Shown here: one piece after another, positions 32,953-41,980 of the stretch
Position numbering within the stretch: the stretch's first letter is position 1
How the letters are laid out: the number at the start of each line of letters is the position of its first letter
Assembly: GCA_000432515.1 (NCBI GenBank)
Contig: HF995991.1
Location: 57,425-114,885, forward strand
Direction of reading: 5' to 3'
DNA: 57,461 bases
Source: Bacteroides sp. CAG:545
GTDB lineage: Bacteria > Bacteroidota > Bacteroidia > Bacteroidales > UBA932
Made by a program: the position numbers and the translations under genes
The notes under the pieces: model-generated
Database searches by the model: none
Seen by the model: the letters and a program-made list of their open reading frames with translations, nothing else
What the model was told of the DNA's origin: nothing

Positions 32953-34293
32953 TTAACGGAACAATCGCATTATATCATTGCCGAAGGCGAAAACCATTAT
33001 CGCCATCAGCAGGAACATACCCAAAATCTGGGCTACCATCATAAACTTCTCGCTCGGTTTGCGGCCGGTGACCATCTCGACTATCAGGAACAGCAGGTGA
33101 CCGCCGTCCAGACCCGGTATCGGGATAAGGTTCATGACGCCGAGCATTATCGACAGCATCGCAAGCAAGTTAATGAATATCAGCCAGTTCCAATGCGACG
33201 GGAACACCTGTCCTATCGCTATGAAGCTGCCGACAGACTTGTACGCCCCCGTGCTCGGTGTCGCTACAAGCTTCAAATCACGGACATAGCCGGAAACCAT
33301 ATTCCATGTATATTCGACGCCTGCCGGTATGGCCTGGGCCAATGTATATTCACGTTTCTGCATGCCCGGCACCTGCAGCATCACTCCTATACGTCCTGCC
33401 GAGTCCACCTGCAACGGAACTGCCAATGTATCAGCTCCGCGCAGCACTTTCGCAGTGATCTGTCCGCCCGCCTTCGCGGCAAGCAATTTCCATGCATCCT
33501 GCACATAAGCGACAGCTACCGTGTCAATGCCGATGACCACGTCGCCATGCCTCAACCCTGAGCCGGCATTGACAGAACCTCTTGCCAATGAATCGATTGC
33601 GAACGGTATCGCCGGCGTGAACATCCCCGGAGAGTTCAGCATCTCGCCCACCATGCGCTTGTCCATATAGAGCACCACGGTATCTTCTCCACGCAGCACG
33701 GTGGCTGTCCTTACGGAGCGTCTTGCAAGATCCGCCTGCAGCATTGAGAAATCCTTGGGCTCATAATCGTCGAACTTCAGAATCCGGTCCCCATTGCGGA
33801 AACCCATCTCATAAGCAAGTTCATTGACATAAATCTTATTCTGCTCGTTGCTCAAATAGTCACTCCCCCAATGCGCCAACATGAAAATATAGACGCAGAT
33901 GGCGAAGAGGAAATTGAACAGCACGCCTCCAGCCATCACCAATGCCCTCTGCCATGCCGGTTTGGAACGGAACTCCCACGGTTTCGGCTCGCTGCCGAGC
34001 ATGGACGTATCCAGCGACTCGTCTATCATTCCATTGATTTTACAATAGCCGCCGAGAGGAAGCCAGCCGATGCCATATTCGGTATCCGCGTCCTTCATTT
34101 TCGGGAAAAGCTTTGTAAACCAGCCAGTTGTCTTCGTACTGAACAGTTTCACATCACCAGCGTCGAAAAAAAGGAAAAACTTGTCCACCTTGATTCCGAA
34201 GATGCGGGCAAATATAAAATGTCCGAGTTCGTGTATCGCTATCAGCAGGGACAATGCAATTATCACCTGGAGTGTCTTCATCAATACTACCAT
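32953..34293 (-). CDS. rseP: Site-2 protease RseP
   Basis: Up to 446 residues. The zinc motif HELGH is at residues 21-25 in the first membrane helix; the second metal motif NLIPIPGLDGGHL is near residue 395 in the C-terminal membrane block. One or two PDZ-like regions lie between (GFRNGDRILKFDDY, GSGLRHGDVVIGID). It cuts membrane-embedded anti-sigma factors and signal peptides. An ATG at 34281 (MKTLQVII) is an alternative start. Part of the M23-dxr-rseP-DUF4837 run; a link with the FecR anti-sigma factor in the same window is possible but unproven. Confidence 0.94.
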   Translation of the reverse strand: MVVLMKTLQVIIALSLLIAIHELGHFIFARIFGIKVDKFFLFFDAGDVKLFSTKTTGWFTKLFPKMKDADTEYGIGWLPLGGYCKINGMIDESLDTSMLGSEPKPWEFRSKPAWQRALVMAGGVLFNFLFAICVYIFMLAHWGSDYLSNEQNKIYVNELAYEMGFRNGDRILKFDDYEPKDFSMLQADLARRSVRTATVLRGEDTVVLYMDKRMVGEMLNSPGMFTPAIPFAIDSLARGSVNAGSGLRHGDVVIGIDTVAVAYVQDAWKLLAAKAGGQITAKVLRGADTLAVPLQVDSAGRIGVMLQVPGMQKREYTLAQAIPAGVEYTWNMVSGYVRDLKLVATPSTGAYKSVGSFIAIGQVFPSHWNWLIFINLLAMLSIMLGVMNLIPIPGLDGGHLLFLIVEMVTGRKPSEKFMMVAQILGMFLLMAIMVFAFGNDIMRLFR

Positions 34294-34332
34294 TCTGTTT
34301 CCAAATGCTCAAGTTTCGTTTTCAACTACCTG

Positions 34333-35502
34333 TTACCGTGCGAGTTTCGCACACATTTCAGCCGCGGCACGGTACACCTCCGCGTTGGTGGAGAGCAGAT
34401 CTTCCACCGTCGGCTTCTCTACAAAATTCACTCCAGCCATACAAGCGGATATGATCTCGGGAATGTCATAGAACCGGATGCTTTCCTTCAAGAACGCAGC
34501 CACAGCCGCTTCATTGGCAGCATTCATGGCGCAAGGGACATTGCCTCCCTTCCTGATAGCCTCGAACGCGAGCGACAGACACGGGAATTTCTCCATATCG
34601 GGCTTCTCGAAAGTCAGCCCCTGCAGCGAAGCGAAATCCAGTTTCTTATTGTTCAATGTGAGTCTTTCCGGAAAGCTGAGCGCAAACTGTATCGGCTCCC
34701 GCATATCCGGATTGCCGAGCTGGGCGATGACTGCAGCGTCCGCAAACTCCACCATGGAATGGATTATGGACTGCGGATGGACCACGATATTGATCTTGTC
34801 CGGAGCCGTATCGAACAGCCACCTGGCCTCAATCATCTCGAATCCCTTGTTCATCATCGTGGCGGAATCAATGGTTATTTTCGCTCCCATTGTCCACTGC
34901 GGATGCTTCAGCGCCTCATTCTTCGTGGCAGCAGCGATCCTGTCCCTGTCCCATGTACGGAAAGGCCCGCCGGATGCCGTGAGATGGATGCGCGAAATAG
35001 GATTGCCAGTCGCCCCGAGAAGGCATTGGAATATGGCCGAATGTTCTGAATCCACAGGCAGAATCGGCGAATTGTACTTCTTGGCCAGATCCATGACAAC
35101 AGACCCGCCGGCCACCAGAGTTTCCTTGTTCGCAAGAGCGATTATCTTGCCCGCCTTGATCGCGGAAATCGTAGGCCTGAGCCCGCTGAAGCCGACAAGT
35201 GCAGTAAGGACAATGTCAATGTCTTCCGCCTCCACGAGCGAGCAGACCGAATCCATGCCCGTAAATACCTTTATATCATTCGGTTGCAGAGCATCCGCAA
35301 CTTCCTGGTATTTGGCTTCATTACATATGACTACGCTTCCGGGGCGGAATTCCATCGCCTGTTCTATCAGAAGAGCCGAACTGTTGTTTGCCGTAAGCAG
35401 TTCAACCTCGAACAAATCCTTGTGCTGCCTTACTACATCCAGAGCCTGACGGCCGATGGAACCGGTAGAGCCCAAAATCGCTATGCGACGTTTTTCTGTC
35501 AT
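34333..35502 (-). CDS. dxr: 1-deoxy-D-xylulose 5-phosphate reductoisomerase
   Basis: 389 residues, normal length. The NADPH-binding ILGSTGSIGRQALDVV opens the protein; ALANKETLVAGGS, PVDSEHSAIFQCL and LTASGGPFR carry metal- and substrate-binding residues. Makes MEP in the non-mevalonate isoprenoid pathway. The ATG overlaps the stop of the upstream M23 gene by one base (TAATG). Confidence 0.97.
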   Translation of the reverse strand: MTEKRRIAILGSTGSIGRQALDVVRQHKDLFEVELLTANNSSALLIEQAMEFRPGSVVICNEAKYQEVADALQPNDIKVFTGMDSVCSLVEAEDIDIVLTALVGFSGLRPTISAIKAGKIIALANKETLVAGGSVVMDLAKKYNSPILPVDSEHSAIFQCLLGATGNPISRIHLTASGGPFRTWDRDRIAAATKNEALKHPQWTMGAKITIDSATMMNKGFEMIEARWLFDTAPDKINIVVHPQSIIHSMVEFADAAVIAQLGNPDMREPIQFALSFPERLTLNNKKLDFASLQGLTFEKPDMEKFPCLSLAFEAIRKGGNVPCAMNAANEAAVAAFLKESIRFYDIPEIISACMAGVNFVEKPTVEDLLSTNAEVYRAAAEMCAKLAR

Positions 35503-36362
35503 TAGAAATTAATGTATTTGGTAGGGTCCACAGCCTCCCCCTTGTACCATAACTCGAAATGCAGGTGCTCACCTGTGGTCAATGAGCCCGTGTTTCCTAC
35601 TATAGCTACCGGCATTCCGGCCGTAACCTTGTCCCCGGTCTTCTTGAGGAGCTTCTGATTGTGCTTGTAAACGGAAATTATGTCGCCGGTATGCTGTATC
35701 TGAAGTGTATAACCCGAATCATCGCTCCACCCGGCCCCGATTACCGTACCGTCGAGTACCGAAAATACGACCGAATTCGCAGGAGCGGTTATGTCAATGT
35801 AAGGATGCAGAAGCTGGTCATATCCCTGTGAGACCACTCCCTTCAGAGGAGTGAAGAAATGAACGCCCTCGATAGGGAGTCTCCTTTCATTGGCCCCGGA
35901 CAGGCCGAACCTCTCCTCCGCACGGACATTGGCCCGGAGCAGCGAGTCCTTGCTGTCGAGTTCCTTACGCTCTGTCGCAGACAGTTCCGCCGTGGCGTCC
36001 TGAGTGCGTATCACGCTGTCAATCAGCACAGGATCAGCCCCGTCCATGACTTTCTTCAGGTTTTCAGTGTAGAACTTCCATGTATAGATGACATTCTGAA
36101 GAGAGTCTATCGTCAATGCATTGTTTATCGCCGCACGCTTGGTGTGCGCGTCCGGATAGCCCGGAATGAAGGTCTTGATAGGCGTAAAGGCAATGAGCGA
36201 GTAGGACAATGCCATTATCACCATGACGACAGAAACTATGGACACGAAAAAAGTAGTGCGGGTAAATCTCATCACCCACAACCGCTTGTGAGTCATGTCA
36301 TCTATGAGAGACATTCTGAAGTGCTCGACCTTCGGTGCCTTGGACTGTTTCTGTGAGGCCAT
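35502..36362 (-). CDS. M23-family peptidase, membrane anchored
   Basis: About 286 residues from MASQKQSKAP at 36362; a TTG two codons earlier would lengthen it. A single transmembrane helix (about 35-57) leaves the rest in the periplasm. The M23 domain is at the C-terminus, with metal ligands in LLHPYIDITAP and EHLHFELWYKG. It cleaves or binds peptidoglycan cross-bridges, or acts as a regulator if inactive. First gene of the dxr-rseP run, divergent from ruvX. Confidence 0.9.
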   Translation of the reverse strand: MASQKQSKAPKVEHFRMSLIDDMTHKRLWVMRFTRTTFFVSIVSVVMVIMALSYSLIAFTPIKTFIPGYPDAHTKRAAINNALTIDSLQNVIYTWKFYTENLKKVMDGADPVLIDSVIRTQDATAELSATERKELDSKDSLLRANVRAEERFGLSGANERRLPIEGVHFFTPLKGVVSQGYDQLLHPYIDITAPANSVVFSVLDGTVIGAGWSDDSGYTLQIQHTGDIISVYKHNQKLLKKTGDKVTAGMPVAIVGNTGSLTTGEHLHFELWYKGEAVDPTKYINF

Positions 36363-36391
36363 CTGCAAACCCTGTTATAAAAATTATTTGT

Positions 36392-36399
36392 TAACTTTG
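36392..36399 (+). promoter_or_regulatory. -7 promoter box directly before ruvX
   Basis: TAACTTTG ends 7 bases before the ruvX ATG. With the usual spacing the transcript would start within a few bases of the ATG, so ruvX may be nearly leaderless. No clear TTTG is seen 19-20 bases upstream. Confidence 0.5.
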
Positions 36400-36406
36400 C
36401 ACGATT

Positions 36407-36922
36407 ATGGAGAGAATTATCGGAATAGACTATGGACGAAAGAGAATCGGCTTGGCTGTAAGCGATCCTTTACGAATTTTCGCATCCGCTCTGGAAACCG
36501 TACAAAGTGCAAAGATAATAGATTATCTTAAAAATTATTCCACCGGCGAGACCATTGTCCGGTTCGTTGTCGGATATCCGATCAATATGGACGGCAAGCC
36601 GTCAGAGGCAGCTGCAGACGTGGATGTTTTTCTGAAACAGCTCGCCAAGGCTTTTCCGGACGTACCGGTAACGCTTGAAGATGAGAGGTTTACATCGGTG
36701 CTGGCACATAGGGCCATGATTGACGGCGGAATGAAGGCGTCCGAGAGAAAGGACAAGGCTTCCGTGGACAAAATCAGCGCCGCCATAATACTGCAGAGCT
36801 GGCTGGACCGCGAAAATGCGTCACAGAACGGTGGCATATCTTTTGCGGCGAACCCCGCCGCCATTCAGATTCCTGAGACATTGTCCCGAAACGCTTCCGG
36901 GAAACGCCGCAGGAAAAAATAA
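36407..36922 (+). CDS. ruvX: Putative Holliday junction resolvase RuvX/YqgF
   Basis: 171 residues. The RNase H-fold signature IIGIDYGRKRIGLAVSDPL is at the N-terminus; VGYPINMDGKPSEAA and LEDERFTSVLAHRAM, and the C-terminal DKISAAIILQSWL, complete the family pattern. The C-terminus is extended by about 30 residues of low conservation. Role in 16S rRNA 5' maturation or recombination. First gene of a plus-strand run with def. Confidence 0.93.
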   Translation: MERIIGIDYGRKRIGLAVSDPLRIFASALETVQSAKIIDYLKNYSTGETIVRFVVGYPINMDGKPSEAAADVDVFLKQLAKAFPDVPVTLEDERFTSVLAHRAMIDGGMKASERKDKASVDKISAAIILQSWLDRENASQNGGISFAANPAAIQIPETLSRNASGKRRRKK

Positions 36923-36930
36923 TTCAGAAT

Positions 36931-37485
36931 ATGATACAACCTATATATTTATACGGCTCGGAAGTCCTCAGGGCAAGAGCTGAAGAAATCGACATTGAGG
37001 ACAAGGAAGGCATTGCTTCACTTGTACAGGATTTGAAAGATACATTGAAACACTCTGACGGCTGCGGCCTGGCCGCACCCCAGATAGGCGTCAGCAAAAG
37101 GGCATTGATAGTGGACGGCACCGGCATGACCGACGTCTATGACTATCTCAAGGATTTCAAGCGCACCATGCTGAATCCGGTCATTCTCGAACAGAGCAAG
37201 GAGGAGACCGACTATTCGGAAGGCTGCCTGAGCATCCCGGGAATCTACTGCGAGATAAGCAGGCCCAAGTCAATGACTGTGGAGTACTATAATGAAAACG
37301 GGGAAAAGGTGACGGAGAAGTTCGACAAGTTCGCCTGCCGCATGGTCCAGCACGAGATGTCGCATCTGGACGGAGACATGTTCGTGGACCACGTCTCCCC
37401 TATCCGCAAGAAGATGATTTCCAAGAAATTGCAGAACATTGCCAAGGGCAAGGTATCGACACATTACAACACTAAAATAAAATAG
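36931..37485 (+). CDS. def: Peptide deformylase
   Basis: 184 residues. All three motifs are present: GCGLAAPQIG, EGCLSIPG and the zinc-binding QHEMSHLDG. It removes the formyl group from nascent proteins. Starts 8 bases after ruvX and ends 3 bases before the phosphohexomutase. Confidence 0.97.
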   Translation: MIQPIYLYGSEVLRARAEEIDIEDKEGIASLVQDLKDTLKHSDGCGLAAPQIGVSKRALIVDGTGMTDVYDYLKDFKRTMLNPVILEQSKEETDYSEGCLSIPGIYCEISRPKSMTVEYYNENGEKVTEKFDKFACRMVQHEMSHLDGDMFVDHVSPIRKKMISKKLQNIAKGKVSTHYNTKIK

Positions 37486-37488
37486 ATT

Positions 37489-38844
37489 ATGGGAGCATTC
37501 CACGCTTACGATATCCGCGGAATTTATAACGTGGATTTCGACAAAAACACTGCCTATAAGGTAGGATATTTTCTTCCTGAACTTCTCGGTACTGACAAGG
37601 TGCTTGTCGGAAGAGACTGCAGAGTCTCATCTGACGAGATCCACGAGTACCTTCTGAAGGGTATCAATGACGCAGGCGCCGATGTTTACGATGTCGGCCT
37701 GAGCACCACGCCGATGGTATATTTCGGCACCGCGAACTATGGTTTCAAGGCTTCCGTACAGATTACGGCGTCCCACAACCCGAAAGAGTACAACGGAATG
37801 AAGGTTTCCTGCGAAAACGCATTGCCGGTAGGTTATGACACTGGACTTGGACAGATAGAGGCCTGGATCAAAGAGAACAAACCTACTCCTGTAGCTGCCG
37901 AAAGAGGCAAAGTCTATCAGAAAGACATTCATCAGGATTATCTGAGCTTCCTTCTCAAATACAAAGGAGACTACAGTGACCTGAAACTCGCGTTCGACCT
38001 TTCCAACGGAATGAGTTCGCTCTATGCGAAGGAGATTTTCGGAGAAGGCCCTGAGTATATTTTCGACACGATGGACGGAACTTTCCCGAATCACGAACCT
38101 AACCCACTGATACACAAGAACGTAGTGGCACTGGAAGAGCTCGTGAAGAAATCAGGCGCTGATGCAGGCGTCATCTATGACGGCGACGCTGACCGCGTGA
38201 TGTTCGTGGACGAGAAAGGCAATTTCGTTTCTCCTGACCTCATGATCGCATTGCTCGGACACTATTTCATCGACGAGCGCCACGAACCGGGCATCGTCAT
38301 CCAGGACATCCGCAGTTCGAAAGCAGTAGGCGAATATCTCGAGCCTATGGGAGCCAAGATGTTCACATGGAAAGTCGGCAGGGCAAACGCAGCCCGCAAA
38401 CTGCGCGAACTTGACGGCGTATGGGGCGGCGAACTTGCAGGACATTACTATTTCCGTGACTTCTTCTATTCCGACAGCGGTCTCCTCGCGTCCATCCTGG
38501 TACTCAGAGTACTTGCGAACATGAAGAAGAAAGGCATCACCTTCAGCCAGCTTATCGGGAAAATCGCAAGATATCAGAACTCAGGCGAAATCAATTTCCG
38601 TCTCGAGGACAAAAAGGGCGCTATGGATGCGGTCAAGGCACATTTCACGGCGAAGGAGACTCCTACAGCCTTTATGGATTTCGACGGATACCGCGTAGAA
38701 TTCAAGGACTGGTGGTTCAACATAAGGCCTTCAAACACAGAGCCTTACCTCAGATTTATCTGTGAAGCCACTTCCAAGGAACTACTCGAAGAAAAAATCA
38801 ACGAAACGAAAACTCTGCTCAAATCAGAATTCGGTGCAGAGTAA
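37489..38844 (+). CDS. Phosphomannomutase/phosphoglucomutase
   Basis: 451 residues of the alpha-D-phosphohexomutase family. The catalytic phosphoserine loop is TASHNPKEYNG, the metal loop DGDADRV, the sugar-binding GELAGHYYF, and the C-terminal phosphate-binding SNTEPYLR. Interconverts hexose 1- and 6-phosphates for nucleotide-sugar synthesis. The preference for mannose or glucose is not certain. It starts 3 bases after def. Confidence 0.94.
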   Translation: MGAFHAYDIRGIYNVDFDKNTAYKVGYFLPELLGTDKVLVGRDCRVSSDEIHEYLLKGINDAGADVYDVGLSTTPMVYFGTANYGFKASVQITASHNPKEYNGMKVSCENALPVGYDTGLGQIEAWIKENKPTPVAAERGKVYQKDIHQDYLSFLLKYKGDYSDLKLAFDLSNGMSSLYAKEIFGEGPEYIFDTMDGTFPNHEPNPLIHKNVVALEELVKKSGADAGVIYDGDADRVMFVDEKGNFVSPDLMIALLGHYFIDERHEPGIVIQDIRSSKAVGEYLEPMGAKMFTWKVGRANAARKLRELDGVWGGELAGHYYFRDFFYSDSGLLASILVLRVLANMKKKGITFSQLIGKIARYQNSGEINFRLEDKKGAMDAVKAHFTAKETPTAFMDFDGYRVEFKDWWFNIRPSNTEPYLRFICEATSKELLEEKINETKTLLKSEFGAE

Positions 38845-38860
38845 TCAACAGTATAAACAT

Positions 38861-39940
38861 ATGAACTTCAATAAAATTCTTACTGCCGGAGCGGCATTGC
38901 TCGCTCTGGTTTCTTTCCGGAGCGAGCGTGCAGCCGCACAAGATACATTGATGACAATGAGCAGGGCATCTCTGCTCGTACCACGGACAGCACTTCAGCC
39001 TGTCAAATCGATTGACAAGTCATTTGCTTATCCGATTGACACATTGGACACGGGCAATCCGGCAGTGAAAATTTTATTGTTGGAGGATTATACCTGGAAG
39101 TACTACAAGGACCCGAACGTGGCGGCTTCCGCCCAGATTTACAAGGATTATTGGAACGAAGAGCTTCCGAATCCGTACAGGCTGGACACGAAGGACCTGC
39201 AGGATGACATCTCGCTGTGGGTAGTGGATACATTGAGCGAATATCATTGTCCTTATCAGACAAAGGTTTACTCTCCTTTCGGATACCGTCACGGGCGCAG
39301 GCACATGGGCGTGGACCTGCCCCTCAAAACCGGCACACCGGTCGTGGCAGCCTTCACCGGAAAGGTCAGACTGTCAAAGTATTACAGAGGCTATGGCAAC
39401 TTGGTGGTCATCCGTCACGACAATGGTCTGGAGACTTTCTATGCGCATTTGTCCAAGCGTCTGGTTTCCCCTGGCGACTGGGTGACTGCCGGACAGGCCA
39501 TCGGTCTGGGCGGTTCCACGGGACGTTCTACGGGAGCGCATCTGCATTTCGAGACAAGGTATTGCGGTTTCGCATTCGACCCGCAGTGGCTTATCGATTT
39601 CGAGAGCGGCACATTGAGACACAGGCTTTTCATCTTGAAAAAGCGGTTCCTGGATGCAAGCAGCAAGTATATCCAGGAAAGCGACGAGGAGGACTACCTG
39701 ATAATGAAGGCTGATTCCACGTATTATGCCGCAAGGGCTGCCGAGCAGGAACTGAGGGAGAAAGAGGAAGCGCGCAAGGCGGCTGAACTGGCCAAGGCCC
39801 AATACCACAAAATCAGGTCGGGAGACACTCTCGGTTCACTCGCCGTGAAGTATCACACGACAGTCAAGAAACTCTGTGCATTGAACGGAATTTCGGCCAA
39901 GACCACGTTGAGAATCGGGCGCTCAATCAGAGTACGGTAA
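38861..39940 (+). CDS. M23 endopeptidase with C-terminal LysM domain
   Basis: About 359 residues from MNFNKILTAGAALLAL (38861), which gives a good signal peptide ending RAAAQ; the open frame upstream overlaps the mutase gene. The M23 domain (about 145-255) keeps the zinc ligands in GYRHGRRHMGVDL and GAHLHFETRY; YRGYGNLVVIRHDNG is typical. A charged linker leads to a LysM repeat (YHKIRSGDTLGSLAVKYHT). Secreted peptidoglycan hydrolase. It starts 16 bases after the mutase, so it is probably in the ruvX-def run. Confidence 0.94.
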   Translation: MNFNKILTAGAALLALVSFRSERAAAQDTLMTMSRASLLVPRTALQPVKSIDKSFAYPIDTLDTGNPAVKILLLEDYTWKYYKDPNVAASAQIYKDYWNEELPNPYRLDTKDLQDDISLWVVDTLSEYHCPYQTKVYSPFGYRHGRRHMGVDLPLKTGTPVVAAFTGKVRLSKYYRGYGNLVVIRHDNGLETFYAHLSKRLVSPGDWVTAGQAIGLGGSTGRSTGAHLHFETRYCGFAFDPQWLIDFESGTLRHRLFILKKRFLDASSKYIQESDEEDYLIMKADSTYYAARAAEQELREKEEARKAAELAKAQYHKIRSGDTLGSLAVKYHTTVKKLCALNGISAKTTLRIGRSIRVR

Positions 39941-39971
39941 GCGTGTACGGATTACTATACAGGGCTGGGAA

Positions 39972-41159
39972 TCAGTGATTTATGATTTCCAGCTCTTCTT
40001 GTGTATAGAGGATCGAGTCAATGAAGTCCGGCGCGATATGGGCGAGGATGACGAAGCCGACAATGAAGGTCACGGCCAATGCCGCGATGGCTACCGCCGT
40101 CCAGATCAATGCTTTCCATCCCTTCCTGCTCTTTTTCGCAGGCTCTGTCCGTGGATGCTCCGGTTCATTCGAATTATTCTGCTCGACCGGCACGTCCGGC
40201 TCATTGTCAGATTCCGGTTCCTGCTGCGGCTCATTCTCCTGTTCGCCTTCTGCCTCAGACTGCGAGTCGTTTTCAGACTGGTGGCCGGACTCTTCGGCTG
40301 TTGCCTGCTGCTCAGGCTGCAGTTCATTGTCGGACTCGGCCTCTGCCTCAAGTGAGGACTCAGGCTGCCCGTCACCGGTCACTTCAGGCGCGTCTTCCGA
40401 ACTTGAAGCTTCTACGTGCTGTACTGTCTCCTGTTCGCGTTCCTCATCATGCTGAGATTCGTTCTCAGACTGGTGGTCTGACTCCTCGGCTGTCGCCTGC
40501 TGCTCAGGCTGCAGTTCGCTGTCGGACTCGTTCTCTGCCTCAAGTGAGGACTCAGGCTGCCCGTCACCGGTCACTTCAGGCGCATCTTCCGGGCCGGACA
40601 CCGCTTCAGACGGCTCTTCACTGCCGGACTCCGCCTCAGGCTGTTCACCACTGCCGGACTGGCTTTCCGTTTCCTCCGGATTAAGGATATCCTGAAGCGC
40701 CGCGATAGTCGCTGAAACCTCTGCCGGAGTCTCCTCATGTGTCTTAAGGGAAATCGGCTCGAGCCCGAACCCTTCCGGATAAATATCCAGGTCCTCATCG
40801 GCCACGAAGAAGAAAATATTCTCCTTGGTCGCCCTGAGTTTTCCCAAGCCCGGAAAGACAATGGACTTCCTGAGTTCGAGGACCTTCTGCATCTCCGACA
40901 GGAAATCGATGACAATCTTCGAAGCAGTTTCCTTGTCCACATTATTGGACTTCGCATAGAAATCTATCAGGACATTGTCAGAGGCGTCTGCTTTCTTTCT
41001 GAAGCTCAGACGTTTATATGGAGGATTGATAGTGTAGCCCTTATCCGAAAATGAGGATGGAACAAGTTCTGCCACGAAAGAACCGACTCCCGGCAATGAC
41101 ACTTCATCATTGTCAAGGATAAGTTCTTTAACCATTTTTGATAAGAGATCGATATCCAT
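39972..41159 (-). CDS. HU-CCDC81 membrane protein with tandem acidic repeats
   Basis: 395 residues. Residues 1 to about 130 match the bacterial HU-CCDC81 domain pair (VSLPGVGSFVAELVP, SIVFPGLGKLRATKENIFFF). A long Glu/Ser/Gln-rich region (about 150-340) contains two copies of a block starting EDAPEVTGDGQPESSLEAE, about 61 residues apart; the same repetition shows in the DNA (about 40330-40390 and 40510-40580). A transmembrane helix follows near 348-372 and a 20-residue tail ends the protein. The C-terminal SPOR domain usual in this family is missing. Possibly links DNA or other cytoplasmic partners to the envelope. Confidence 0.85.
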   Translation of the reverse strand: MDIDLLSKMVKELILDNDEVSLPGVGSFVAELVPSSFSDKGYTINPPYKRLSFRKKADASDNVLIDFYAKSNNVDKETASKIVIDFLSEMQKVLELRKSIVFPGLGKLRATKENIFFFVADEDLDIYPEGFGLEPISLKTHEETPAEVSATIAALQDILNPEETESQSGSGEQPEAESGSEEPSEAVSGPEDAPEVTGDGQPESSLEAENESDSELQPEQQATAEESDHQSENESQHDEEREQETVQHVEASSSEDAPEVTGDGQPESSLEAEAESDNELQPEQQATAEESGHQSENDSQSEAEGEQENEPQQEPESDNEPDVPVEQNNSNEPEHPRTEPAKKSRKGWKALIWTAVAIAALAVTFIVGFVILAHIAPDFIDSILYTQEELEIINH

Positions 41160-41261
41160 ATAAATAAGGTTATTCTTTATTTGGCTGGCACATATCCTCT
41201 AAAAAAACTGAAAATCAGCATCTTCCAAAATAAGTCCAACAGATGTCCTAAAATATCTTGA

Positions 41262-41269
41262 CAAAGTTA
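41262..41269 (-). promoter_or_regulatory. -7 promoter box for the HU-CCDC81 gene
   Basis: TAACTTTG on the minus strand, giving a leader of about 95 bases to the ATG at 41159. The tRNA promoter lies back to back, less than 50 bases away. Confidence 0.5.
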
Positions 41270-41290
41270 GCAAAAAAATGCAGAAAAAAA

Positions 41291-41321
41291 TTTGCAGGAA
41301 ACAGAAATTGTTGTACCTTTG
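41291..41321 (+). promoter_or_regulatory. Promoter of the tRNA-Asn/tRNA-Val unit
   Basis: TTTG (41291-41294), a 19-base spacer and TACCTTTG (41314-41321), followed by CAATCCC. Same core as the promoter of the tRNA-Glu/rpsT unit. Confidence 0.85.
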
Positions 41322-41352
41322 CAATCCCGTTACGAAACAACAGGAATAAAAT

Positions 41353-41426
41353 TCCTGAATAGCTCAGTTGGTTAGAGCATCTGACTGTTAATCAGAGGGT
41401 CCCAGGTTCAAGTCCTGGTTCAGGAG
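41353..41426 (+). tRNA. tRNA-Asn (anticodon GTT)
   Basis: Cloverleaf with acceptor TCCTGAA/TTCAGGA, D arm GCTC...GAGC, anticodon stem CTGA/TCAG around loop CTGTTAA (anticodon GTT) and T arm CCAGG-TTCAAGT-CCTGG. Discriminator G. Confidence 0.96.
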
Positions 41427-41437
41427 CAAGTTTGTTT

Positions 41438-41512
41438 GGGAGCATAGCTCAGTTGGTTCAGAGCGTCTGCCTTACAAGCAGAGGGTCGGGGGTTCGACTC
41501 CCTCTGCTCCCA
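41438..41512 (+). tRNA. tRNA-Val (anticodon TAC)
   Basis: Cloverleaf with acceptor GGGAGCA/TGCTCCC, anticodon stem CTGC/GCAG around loop CTTACAA (anticodon TAC) and T arm GGGGG-TTCGACT-CCCTC. Discriminator A at 41512, with CCA encoded at 41513-41515. Eleven bases separate it from tRNA-Asn. Confidence 0.96.
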
Positions 41513-41517
41513 CCAAA

Positions 41518-41551
41518 AACACCGCAGCACATCCGCCGCGGTGTTTTTTTA
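41518..41551 (+). terminator. Terminator after tRNA-Val
   Basis: ACACCGC pairs with GCGGTGT around a 12-base loop and runs into a stretch of seven T residues. Confidence 0.85.
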
Positions 41552-41980
41552 TTTTTGTCGCAACTGACGACAGTTTCGAAGATTGGGGGTCAACGAAAAA
41601 TCGGGTCAACGAAAAATCCCGGTTGATTTGCATTTCATAGTGCGTCTGAGGCACAAAGCAAGCGGAGCAGCCCTTGGGCTGAGCTGCGCAGTTTGCTTTG
41701 AGCAGCCGGCCGGCGTATTTGCCGGCTGCGGTGCCGTATGTTAGGCAAAGATTGACAAGGCATCATCAGATACCGTGCAGGACATCCTCTTGTCGATGGA
41801 TATCTGAGCAGCGGCATAGCCCGCGGCGAATTGCGAAGCACCTGAGCAAAGCGGGCTTTTGCCGCTGGCAGCGTAATTTCGAGACACGTTTTCTTCAGAA
41901 GATCCTTGTCTCCATCTGCGTGATTGCCTATGACGTGAACTTCATAGAGGATAAAAAGGGCATCGTCATAGGTGATTTCT
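41552..41980. other. Gene-poor stretch with weak coding remnants
   Basis: No recognisable gene. A minus-strand frame (about 41740-41975, reading ITYDDALFILYEVHVIGNHADG near its start) looks coding in composition but matches no family I know and runs into poor sequence. A 17-base string TTGCCGGCTGCGGTGCC at 41719-41735 recurs at 42289-42305 in the same orientation. Two copies of GGTCAACGAAAAATC lie near 41590-41620. This is probably the residue of mobile DNA inserted downstream of the tRNA pair. Confidence 0.3.

Noticed and set aside
33871..35049. A 392-codon open frame on the plus strand
   Set aside because: Antisense to rseP and dxr, both with complete catalytic motifs; no independent support.
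39964..39993. Hairpin at the end of the HU-CCDC81 gene as a terminator
   Set aside because: It overlaps the last codons, pairs weakly and has no T-run.
40270..40600. Tandem DNA repeats as a CRISPR or non-coding array
   Set aside because: They are in frame within the HU-CCDC81 gene and encode the acidic linker.
41353..41560. A tRNA-anchored integrative element
   Set aside because: No integrase gene and no repeated tRNA 3' end were found downstream.
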